Assembly (NCBI GenBank): GCA_002102555.1
Contig: MCFL01000311.1
Location: forward strand, 1 to 27,463
DNA length: 27,463 nt
Source of the DNA: Catenaria anguillulae PL171
Taxonomy: Eukaryota; Blastocladiomycota; Blastocladiomycetes; Blastocladiales; Catenariaceae
Reading direction: 5' to 3'
Positions within the stretch are counted from its first letter, which is position 1, and each line of letters starts with the position of its first letter. A model generated the notes under the pieces. That model did no database searches and was not told where the DNA came from. It was given only the letters and a program-made list of their open reading frames with translations. Shown here in pieces: positions 1 through 8,757 of the stretch. A program made the position numbers and the translations under genes.

Positions 1-1117
1 GACGAGACGTCCTCCGTCCTGGAGCATGGCCTCGCGGACCTCCGTGTTGCCCGCCTGCCACAACACAATCGAAAATTCACGGAGACGGTTGTTGTCGACT
101 GAGATGGCACGACCGCCGCCCAATCCGTCAAATTCAATGAAGGCGATCTGGTTAACCGCATCCTTGTGAACGACCACTTGTAGCGTCAATTCTTTGTCCT
201 TTACCTTGGCTCTAAAGTCTTCAAGCGAGGCGTAGAGCGATGTGTACTGATGGCGGCAAAACAGCGGCGCATCATTGCCTGCCGCTTCCATGGCTGTCTT
301 GGACGGGAATCGGACCTTTGTAAATTTAGATCCGAGGATATCAATAGAACCTTCGACCTGCAGCTCGCCCCACTGCTTTGACAAAAAGTCCCTCAACTCG
401 CCCAGACTGGCGCCCCTGCTCAGCAAATCCAACAAACTGGCGCTTCTCGCCACCCACCTCATCCCATCCATGCTTCTCAATGCGCATCCTGCCGAGGCCC
501 TTGACTTCGATGGCGTCCGGCGGCATGACGGCAAGAGAGAATGTAAACTTGACAAAGTCGCCAATCTGGCCAGGGCACTTCCTGAGGTCGCGGTATGGGA
601 TCCGCTGCATGTCCATGGCGTCGGCCAGCATCTTCATGGCAATCCCGGTGGCCCCATTGACTATCTTGTGCTTGGGGACTTTGACCAGGTAATTGTTGTT
701 TTAATTGTTGCCCAAGATGACTCGCCCGTTGTCTGGGCCTGGACGGAGTGCCGGGCAGCGGATGGTGCGACGGGTGACAAGGGTGAAGCCGTCATTCGCA
801 GCCTTGGGGGCTTTGGGCGCCGACCCACCGTTGTCTTGCATCTCGGTGTTGATCAGTTCGGGCGGGGCACGACCTGGGTCGGCCGGGCCGCCCATGGCAG
901 GGGGCTCGGCAAGCGTGGCCATGTTTGGCGGAATTTGTTGGAAAGTTGGGTGTTGAGGACTTTGCTTGAGGTGCTTTTTATGTCTGAGTCCATCAAGCCA
1001 GCGTTGGAGACAACAATGGAGGATGTGGCCGAGCTGACGGCCCACTGGGCCAAGTCCTCTGAGCGGTACTTTTTTTTTTAAATCGCTACTGCATGCATTA
1101 AGACATGAATCCAACAC
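1..1117 (-). pseudogene. Broken gag-like/ORF1-like gene, diverged relative of its neighbour; continues past the left edge
   Basis: Minus-strand coding signal covers most of this stretch and runs off the left edge. I do not recognise a named family. An early part around 795-825 reads DGFTLVTRR, a phrase common at the start of retroelement ORF1 proteins. Its distal part parallels the whole gene at 1283-2431: KFTKVRFPSK against KFLHVSFKSQ, then LTLQVVV against NVQILCA, then SVDNNRLREFSIVLW against LVDNCCARLFSRVLW, in the same order. The two are therefore probably paralogues with an RRM-like RNA-binding region. No zinc knuckle is visible because the gene leaves the window. The reading is interrupted in at least two places, so I treat it as a fossil copy. 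It could instead be a decayed host gene, or ORF1 of a LINE. Confidence 0.45.
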
Positions 1118-1282
1118 GGAAGCTCAAGGACAAGAAACAGGAGCAACTGGGATGGGGGTCTTAAGCACCCAAAAAAGGAGGCACAGGCAAGCAAGAGAAG
1201 GCAGGCAAGTGGCAGTAGGGGTCATTTAAGACCTGAGAGGGGGGGAGGGGAGGGGAGCAACAACAAGCGACAAACAGAACAA

Positions 1283-2431
1283 CTACGACTTGCTGAGGAA
1301 GGAGTCGGGGTATGCGATGGAACCCTGCTTCTTTGCATAATGGGCCCAACTCTTCTCTCGCGCAGCCGCCAGGCATTCCTCAAAGTCGTCGTACAAGCGA
1401 AGCTCGTCCAAAGCGACCTTGAGATTCACCTCAACGATGGCGAGGTCATGGTTGACCCGCATGTAACGCTCTGACATCCTTGCCTTGTGGGCCATCAACT
1501 TGGCCACCATCTCAGACTCAGCGTCAAGCTCGGTGTCGAGGGTCTCTAGACTTGCCGAAAGCCCCTTGACCGTACTGGCAAGTGACTCTTGGCGAGTATC
1601 AAGCTCCTCGACTTGCTTGGCGACCTTGTCCTGCGCCAGTTTGAGAGCCGCAAGCAGCTCATCTTGCCGGGCACAGAACTTGGCCAGCTGCTCCTTCATG
1701 TCGTTCACTTGATCTGCCAAATATGCAACCTCGGCATGCAAATCCTTCTCGACAGAGTCGACCTTGTTGAGGGCTTGCTTGGCGGCATCAGCATAGCTGA
1801 CACCGCCAGCACTTGCCGGTGCCGGCGCGGGGAGCAAGAAAGAGGGAGGCAAGATCTTGACCTGAGGGCGTGTGGGGCATGCATTCCTCAAGTGGTCCAG
1901 GGAACCACAAGAGAAACACAACCTGGCAGTACCGGGACAGAAGCGCAAATCATGACCGGTAAGAGCGTACTCGCCAAGGCCAGCAGCGGCGTCGGCATCC
2001 TCCTTGGACTCGTACCGCCACAAGACGCGGGAGAACAAGCGCGCGCAGCAGTTGTCGACCAGCAGGGCATGGCCCTTGGCGAGCAAGCCAGGGAGCTGGC
2101 GGATCGTGTTGTACGCACAGAGAATCTGCACGTTCTTTGCTTGGTCGGCAGGCTGGTTGAGCCACTCCTTGACATCGGTCATGGCATGGATGAACTGGCC
2201 GTGGAAAAAAGTTGAGGGCTTGTTCATGGCCGAGGCCAAATCATCTTGGCTTTTGAATGAGACGTGCAGGAACTTGATTCCAGCGACAGTACGTTGGCCG
2301 AGGACCGCATCGACATTGTAGTATCGCTTGAGCTGGGTGACAGTGGCCTGCAGATCGACAGAGAAAGGGACGGGGCCCGCCCAACCAGTGATTGCTGATG
2401 CCTGGGCATCAACAATCATGGGGTCGGTCAT
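1283..2431 (-). CDS. Zinc-knuckle, coiled-coil protein, gag-like or LINE ORF1-like (382 aa), looks whole
   Basis: One uninterrupted minus-strand frame of 382 residues starting MTDPMIVDAQ. Residues about 20-150 look like RNA-binding (RRM-like) sequence. Residues 172-185 form a CX2CX4HX4C zinc knuckle (C172, C175, H180, C185). A Pro/Ala linker with SYADAA follows. Residues about 212-320 are strongly heptad-like and should form a coiled coil for self-association. This order is typical of nucleic-acid-chaperone proteins of retroelements. No reverse transcriptase, protease or integrase is visible nearby, so the element class (LINE ORF1, LTR gag, or domesticated gene) cannot be assigned. It ends at 1283 and its 3' untranslated region seems to reach about 1150. 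A related broken gene lies just downstream, and a copy of its 3' end lies inverted at 2535-2919. Confidence 0.6.
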   Translation of the reverse strand: MTDPMIVDAQASAITGWAGPVPFSVDLQATVTQLKRYYNVDAVLGQRTVAGIKFLHVSFKSQDDLASAMNKPSTFFHGQFIHAMTDVKEWLNQPADQAKNVQILCAYNTIRQLPGLLAKGHALLVDNCCARLFSRVLWRYESKEDADAAAGLGEYALTGHDLRFCPGTARLCFSCGSLDHLRNACPTRPQVKILPPSFLLPAPAPASAGGVSYADAAKQALNKVDSVEKDLHAEVAYLADQVNDMKEQLAKFCARQDELLAALKLAQDKVAKQVEELDTRQESLASTVKGLSASLETLDTELDAESEMVAKLMAHKARMSERYMRVNHDLAIVEVNLKVALDELRLYDDFEECLAAAREKSWAHYAKKQGSIAYPDSFLSKS

Positions 2432-2534
2432 GGCAGGCGAGCAGACGGCGCTTGATCTAGGGTGTAGGCGAGATGCTCAATGTATTGCTTGGAGTTTTTG
2501 GAAGAATTACATTCATAGATTTGCTTGTTCTTGC
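2432..2534. other. Spacer between the zinc-knuckle gene start and the inverted fragment
   Basis: About 100 bases upstream of the minus-strand zinc-knuckle gene. It should hold that gene's promoter or 5' untranslated region. I see no clear TATA box or coding signal. Confidence 0.3.
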
Positions 2535-2919
2535 AACTCTGAGCGGTACATGCGGGTCAACCGTGACCTCGCCATCGTTGAGGTGGATCTCAAGGTTGCT
2601 TTGGACGAGCTTCGCTTGTACAACGACTTTGCGGAGCGCTTGGCAGCTGCGCGGAGAAGAGTTGGGCCCACCAGGCAAAGGCGCAGGGCTCCATTACGTA
2701 CCCTGGCCACTTCCCCAACAAGTGGTAGTTGTTTTGTTGCGACTCAGGGCCAAACCTCTGACAAGAAGTAATTGTTGTTGTGTTGGTGTCGCTCCTCCCC
2801 GCCCTCCCCTCACTTTCATTTCCCATCCCGCCCCTATGGCCGCTCGCGGCCTCTACTACCACTTGCTTGGCCTTTTTCCCTGCTTGCTCGTGACGCCCAT
2901 TTTGTGGCGTTTGCACGGG
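2535..2919 (+). repeat. Inverted fragment matching the 3' end of the zinc-knuckle gene
   Basis: On the plus strand this stretch matches the reverse complement of about 1150-1480. The shared part covers roughly the last 60 codons of the zinc-knuckle gene plus its 3' untranslated region. The protein-level match is clear (SERYMRVN/RDLAIVEV, then KVALDELRLY). The noncoding match continues through the pyrimidine-rich part into ACCACTTGC, and fades at the transposon end at 2920. It is a fossil fragment, not a gene. The two copies form a large imperfect inverted repeat around 2432-2534. Confidence 0.65.
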
Positions 2920-2940
2920 TTCACCCCTAACTGTTCACCA
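2920..2940 (+). repeat. Left terminal inverted repeat
   Basis: TTCACCCC followed by T and AACTGTTCAC. Pairs with 13030-13049 in inverted orientation, with one extra T on this side. These are the expected transposase cutting ends. Confidence 0.8.
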
Positions 2941-3075
2941 GTCGCGTGCGACTCGCGTCGCGACGACATGCCAGCGAGTTGTCGATCTTGTTGCCCACGC
3001 GAGTCACATACGAGTTGTTTGCCCACGACTTGCCAGCAAGTCTGTTGCTCGACACGCCTGCAAGTCTTGCTTGCT
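2941..3075. repeat. Left subterminal repeat array
   Basis: At least seven copies, in both orientations, of a short degenerate motif close to GCGAGTYG or its complement (for example GCGACTCG, GCGAGTTG, ACGAGTTG, GCAAGTCT). The same motif fills the right end of the element. Subterminal repeats of this kind are the usual transposase binding sites in CACTA-like and related DNA transposons; that role here is inference. Confidence 0.7.
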
Positions 3076-3147
3076 GGGTCCGTCTTTGGAGAGGTAACTA
3101 ATGGACAATCGAGGGTCATTCAGCAACAGCACAGTATAACTTATGTA

Positions 3148-4415
3148 TTACTCATCTTCTGTGTCACTACTAGTATCCATCAAGTCTACAACCTCCCTCT
3201 CGCTCCCGCTGCTGATAGTCCACGACTCTGTCGATGAGGCGTTAGGTTTCTACATGCAAAGGAATACCGCTGTCAATAAAGACACGTGGAGCCAATGAGA
3301 AAGGAACTGTTGGAACCGCCATCAGGAACATACCCTCATGTCGTGAATAATGTTGGTGGCAGGCAACTCATTTCCCAGTCGGCAGCTCGGGGAAAGGTCA
3401 ATTGCACGCTTCTGCAATCACAATTTGATGAGAAACAGCGGAAAAATGTGTGGAAAACTACTTGAGGAAGTACCATCACGATATCCAGAAACAACTTGCG
3501 ACGCACATCGTCACCAACCTCCTCACAGAAGACCTTCGAGTACTTGGAAAGTGGAAGATCATATTCATTGTATCGTTGATGGATGGCCATATGGCGCTCA
3601 ACGAAAAACAATGAAAAAATGAGACAATCCACCGAATAGAACGCTTGCCGCGTATCAGTGACATGTCGCCATTCCAAGGGTGGGTCCAAACCAAGTGTGG
3701 CGAGCGAGGAGGTTACCTTGTCTTGGAAGATCGGAGGCAGCCGACCAAGCGAGTCGTAGGACACGATTTCGCCATATCGCCAATCAACACACACTGTCGA
3801 GTAATGTGCGCTGACACCCTCATGGTGAATGATAAAGTAGGCCACTTGATGAGCTTTAAGCTCCTCTTGCCACACGAGCTGTGCACGGGCCAAAAGATCG
3901 GAGTCGCTTGCCCACTGCGTGTTGAGGAACTGCTTTGATGCATCTGCATCGAAAATGCGTGGCGCGGTGGGGCCGAACGACGGATGGCCAAGAAGGACGT
4001 TGCGTGGCGCGAAATGCACCAATGCGAGGTAAAGGCGAACGAGGAGTCCGTCCAACATGCGGCCGTCCACCATGTCGAAAAGCAGATCAGATATCGAGGG
4101 ATGGAACTTGGCCACTCGCAAGGCCGCGACAAAACTCGACTCGGTCAGCAGCTCGTCAGTCGCGCGGTCGGCGAGCGGGCGTTTCATGTTTCGCTCCTTC
4201 AAGCGAAGGTACATGAGTTTGTGAAGCTGCTGGAGCGAGTCAAAAAAATCGGTTGGCGACACGGTATTAATACGTGGTTGCATGGTTGGTTGTATTGTAA
4301 TCGAGGGTGGAAATGGAGCTTGAGGGGGGTAAGGAGAACGGAACAGTGGCCCTCTCGTGCTTGGCTCCATCGCCGAATCACAAAGTGAAACATGCGAGAT
4401 CGGATCCACAGCCAT
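3148..4415 (-). CDS. Ulp1/SENP-type SUMO protease (peptidase family C48), 3 exons, 373 aa
   Basis: Exons on the minus strand are 4415-3474, 3411-3334 and 3249-3148. The introns (3412-3473 and 3250-3333) begin GTACTT and GTATGT and end GCAG and GTAG, and both keep phase 0. The C48 active site is complete: H204 in AHYSTVCVD, D221 in SYDSLG, Q257 in DTRQAF and C264 in SVDCL. The His-Asp spacing of 17 equals that of yeast Ulp1. Splicing in the last exon yields an acidic C-terminus with EVVDLMDTSSDTEDE, which looks like a SUMO-interacting motif followed by phosphorylatable acidic sequence. The product should cut SUMO or a SUMO-like protein. It is divergent from the transposase gene, with 282 bases between the two starts. 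Ulp1-like genes are known passengers of some eukaryotic DNA transposons. The protease fold is confident; its role for the element is inference. Confidence 0.85.
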
Positions 4416-4697
4416 CCATCAGCTTCGACTCGGTTCGTCCTGTTTCAATTTCGATGACAACCGAGCACGAGTAATGAAATTCCTCGCTCCCAGTCAGCCT
4501 GCGCCGGTCCTGCAATGTATCGATTTTGATGCCGCCACAACTCATTGACTTTGCACACTTGCCGTCCACCCAAACCAACGCTCAACCACCCATGCCGCAT
4601 CCGCGCAAGGCAACCACAACCACCCAATACATCACGCCGCAGGCGGGCCATGGAATCGCGCTGACTCCCACCATCTTGGATTCATGGGGCAAGAAAC
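4416..4697. promoter_or_regulatory. Divergent promoter region between protease and transposase genes
   Basis: 282 bases separate the two outward-facing start codons, so both promoters must lie here or within the 5' untranslated parts. I see no canonical TATA box. The two genes could share control elements and so be expressed together. Confidence 0.45.
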
Positions 4698-7600
4698 ATG
4701 TCCAGTCCCGCCGAGCCCGTCAGTCAGTCGACTACCCGCCTCCCGGCTGCGAAAATGCCACGTATCGTACGTACCCGTGATTCTCTTTGTTCCATCTTCG
4801 CACAGCGGACCGCAGCTGATCCGATTTCCTTGTTACCGCAGGATGGTGTGTCGCATGCTGGTGCCACAAAACCCGCTCAAACTGGTCCAAGCATACGGAC
4901 ACTGGAACCCACAAAAAAAACTTTGAAGCGATGCTCGCTTGGATCCAGCGCACGCAATCCAGGGTTTCGACCAGCTGTTCATCACCGCCAACTGTGACTG
5001 GCGCCTCAACCCTTTCCACGACTCCCCCGACATCTCCCGCCGGTTCTCCCAACGGCGGCTCTATGGACGTCGATGTGGATCCCGACTCAACGGATCGCAT
5101 CGATTCATTCGCCGGTGGCAGTGACGGCGACACCACCGACGACGAGGACAAAATCACGAATGCTTGGGACTCGGATGACGAAATGGGATTTGTGGGTGGC
5201 AAGGGAGAGGATCTTTTGGTTGATTCGGACGCAGAAGACGAGCCAGCGGGCGATGCATTGCTTGAATCGGAGTTTTTTGACGAGGTGTTGGAAGAGCTTG
5301 GTCTCCAAGACGCCATTCGCATTGTTCACGACCCTCTGCTTGAGCCCGCGACTGCTATGGATACCGAATCGACGCCGTCCACGCCCGACGCCATGGGTAC
5401 CTTTGCGCCTGTTCGCAATGAAGCAGAGGCGATCATGCACATGGTCTTCAACATCGGACCGCATATCAGCACCCGTTGGCGAAGATTCTTGCACTGGGCT
5501 ATTGGTCGTTTGCGTGCTTTCAAGGGTGAGCTGCCGTCGTTGTACCGTCTGTCGCAAATAAAGGAAGCGTTTCCCCGCCCAAACATTGTCAAGCGCGAAA
5601 CAAAGTCTGGCGTCGCGTTCCACTACATGCCACCAACGGAATCCCTCAAGTACACTGTCAGTCGGCCAGACTTTTTCACAAAGATCTTGGATCACCAGCT
5701 GCCCAAGTACGAGCCCGAGACAGTTGCCCACTTTTCTGACACGCCGCGTGCCCGCTGTCTTGCGCGTTCATTTGGGGCGTGCAATGTGAAAGTCCGTGAT
5801 CACGTCTACTATCAGGGCGACTTTGTTGTGCTCCGTGAACCACAATCCAAGCGCAAGGTTGTTGCCCGCCTTACCGAGATCGTCAATCATAATGGCGAGC
5901 CTCACATCATTGCTCACCGGCTTAAACCCCTTTCGGCCTTTTCCGATTTCAAGGAAAAGCCTCCCGTGGGTTGCTCTCTGGACGATTTCGTTGTTTTGCG
6001 CGAGGCCGAGTACTTTATGCCTGCGTGCAAGATCCTGGCGCCATTCTCTGGGGTACGTTATTTCATTCTCTCTGTAACCTTATCATATTTTCATGGCATT
6101 TATCGCTGATCCCCTATTCGCCTCGACTCCACATCAGACGCAGAAGCTTGTTGCACGTCAAGATTGCTCAACGGACCCGCCGCGCTATCTGCCCGAATCC
6201 ACTCGCACACTTGTCAACTCAAAGCATCCCGCGCGGGAACTCGCCGAGCTACACAATGCCATGGTCATCATTGTCCATATTGGCCTTTGGGCCGATGAAA
6301 CGAGCGGCAATCAGTCCAAGCGGTTCAACTTGTTTGAGACGTGGCAATATCACCTTGCAAACGCGCCGCGCCAACTCAACATGCGCGAGTCGAATGTGCG
6401 CTTCATTTGTGCTGCCAAGGGGGTGTCGTGCTTGGAAATTGCCGAGGCCATTGTGGACGACGTGACCGAGGTTTTGGAGCGCGGATTTTTGTGGACCGAC
6501 CCGTACGGGAACAAGATTGTCATTACAGGCACAGTTGCTTATCTCATGGGTGATGGGCCAAAGTTGTCAATCTTTGCATCTCATCGTGGATCCTTGTGCC
6601 GGTGGTTCTGTCGGATTTGTGACCACGACTCAAAAGACCCGAAGTATGACGTCGGCAAGTGTGGTCAACTCCGTTCGCCTGCCACAACTCTAGCCTTGAT
6701 TGCCGAAATGACGACCCGCACACTTACTCCTGCGCAAGCCAAAGGCGTCGCCGAAGGCCCCAATCCGCTTTTCCGTTTACGGCATCTGGACGTGCATTTG
6801 GATACTGTCACCGACGCATTGCACTGGGGTCCACTTGGATTCATCAAGCACACGACCAAGCTCTTGTTTCGCGGGATTAAAAAGGGATCGGATCTTGAAA
6901 AGCGCATCATTGACTTGATTGACGGCCTTCCGGGTTCATCCTTCACTCGAAAAATCCGTGGTCTTGCCATTGTCCGTCACAACGGATCCTTTGTTGGTTC
7001 GGATTTCAAGTTTGTGGCTCAAGTCGGCCCATACATTGCACGTGCTGTGGCGACTGAGCTTAATGCCGAGGTGCTTCCCTTGTTTGTCGCGGCCGCCGCT
7101 CTGCACAAGCTCTTGTACCAAGCAGTTGTCGTGGTCAAAGACAAGCAGCACCGCGAGCGGCTAATTGAGGCCTGCAACCAGATCCTGTACCAGTTTAGCA
7201 GCCATCCTGAGCTGTCCGCCTTCTCGCGCATGCGCTTCAAATGCCACCTCAATACGCACGTCGTCCTTCATGCTGATTCCTACGTGATTTACATTCCGTT
7301 TTCGTGCGAGACGTTTGAAGCCACGAATGGCACAGCCCGCAAGTTTCTGTGCGACTCTAACCGCCACAATGCAAGCTACGACATTGCCCTGTCATTCGCG
7401 ACCCAGTTCGTTGCCGATTTTGTCGCCAACGGCGGTTGCTGGTTGGACAAGGCAGGGACTCCACGTTGGATTGGTTCTGATCTTTTGCGCACGTTCCAGG
7501 AACCAGAAGCCCGAGTGGTGTTTGGTGGTGACGAGCCGGATCCAAATCCTGCTGGTGCGTATTGTGTTGTTCATCATTTACTGGCCACTCTTTCTGAAAG

Positions 7601-8292
7601 CGAGACTAACGTACGTCTTGTGCAAATCAAGGTCATGTCTACTGGGTCGTCAAAAGCGACAGCGTCAAGATTGGCACACGTTTGCTCGCCTCGTACTCTT
7701 TCCCACCTGTTGACGGCAAGCAAGTTGACGCCGCGAGGGTTTGGAAAATCTGGGGCCGGGTTTTCAAGGACCATTGCATTCACGACTGGGCCGCATTTTC
7801 TAGCGCTCATGTTCAGGAGCCCACCCGGGTCATCTGCCAGAGTGGCGAGATTGCGACAACTGGTTCCTCGGTCATTTTCGTAAGCAATCAAGGTGTGACA
7901 AGGCGAGGTCGGGTCTTACGTCTCCTCAAGTTGTCTTTTGTTGGTGCCGGTATCTCGAATTCGGCAACCAAGGCGTGGGCGATTATTGCGCCGTTCAAGG
8001 AGACAGAGGAGCAGGACGCGTTTGGTCAAGCTCTCCTTCATTTATCGGACAGGTACCACATTATCCCAGCCAACAACGTGGTGCAGCCTTTTCACGCTGT
8101 GCATTATTGCCCATCAAACCCCTTTTGCCTTGGTGATGCGGTCTCGCCTGCCTGCGACCCTCAGCTCTTTTCCATCAACCAATTTCGAATCACCGACCCG
8201 CTACCGCCTCTTGTCGGCTGGACGCGGCCTTTGATCCAGTTCCGCCTCTTGACATGTCGTTGCAGCAGGCCGAACAGCTTGCAGAGGAATGA
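4698..8292 (+). CDS. Plavaka/KDZ-like transposase with N-terminal zinc finger, 4 or more exons, about 1100 aa
   Basis: Proposed exons are 4698-4770, 4842-6052, 6138-7554 and 7632 onward, with GT/AG introns of 71, 85 and 77 bases; each join keeps frame. The first join creates a zinc finger (C27, C30, H42, H48, with WCVACWCHK). An acidic Ser/Asp-rich linker follows. The body carries phrases I know from Plavaka-type transposases: GLWADETSGNQSKRFN (about 477-492), YLMGDGP (about 564-570), and a cysteine cluster CRWFCRICDHD (582-592). D481 and D567 are candidate catalytic acids. The C-terminal part keeps a CX5C (HYCPSNPFC) and FSINQFRITD. The frame is uncertain at the end. The best-looking tail (LDMSLQQAEQLAEE, stop 8290-8292) is in another frame. 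It is reached by an odd intron (about 8133-8239) or a one-base shift near 8200-8215. Without either, the frame runs into repeats and stops at 8569. Confidence 0.8.
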
Positions 8293-8341
8293 AAACATGT
8301 ATTGTAAGAAAATTTACGGCTTGCGTTTGTCTGCATTTAAT

Positions 8342-8611
8342 TGTCTCGCGCAATCATGTCATAATGATGTTCAGCAGCCTGCTCCATGCTCGTGGCCTGC
8401 GTCTCAGACCAAGTTCCATCACATTCTTGGGCCGAGCGACTGCCCTCTGGATGGCATACCTTCCTTGCACGTGTCTCACGCAATCACGGAGCAACGACGT
8501 TCGGCAGCCTTCTGTATGCACGTGATGCCCGCGTCTCACGTTCAAGACCAAGTTCCTTCACATTCTTGAGCGCAGCAATCGGCATACGAATGGTATACCT
8601 TCCTTGCACAT
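8342..8611. repeat. Diverged tandem duplication (two units of about 130-140 bp)
   Basis: Units start near 8342 and 8472. Both begin TGTCTCRCGCAATCA, share GACCAAGTTCC and TCACATTCTTG in the middle, and end TATACCTTCCTTGCAC or CATACCTTCCTTGCAC. They differ by many substitutions and small indels, so the duplication is not recent. It lies just upstream of the TATA box of the 623-residue gene and could be a duplicated upstream activating region. Confidence 0.7.
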
Positions 8612-8622
8612 GCCCAGCCAAC

Positions 8623-8630
8623 TATAAATA
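8623..8630 (+). promoter_or_regulatory. TATA box of the 623-residue gene
   Basis: TATAAATA, 128 bases before the start codon at 8758. Transcription would begin around 8650-8660. Confidence 0.6.
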
Positions 8631-8757
8631 CCATGGACATCTCGCCCATCCATGATCCGTGCGTTTGCATCGGCCAAGATCGACAACACATCCATAACAG
8701 ATTCGCTTCGTCAGACGTCGCGTCACACCTCCCACGTCTCACGCACAAGTTCCAATC

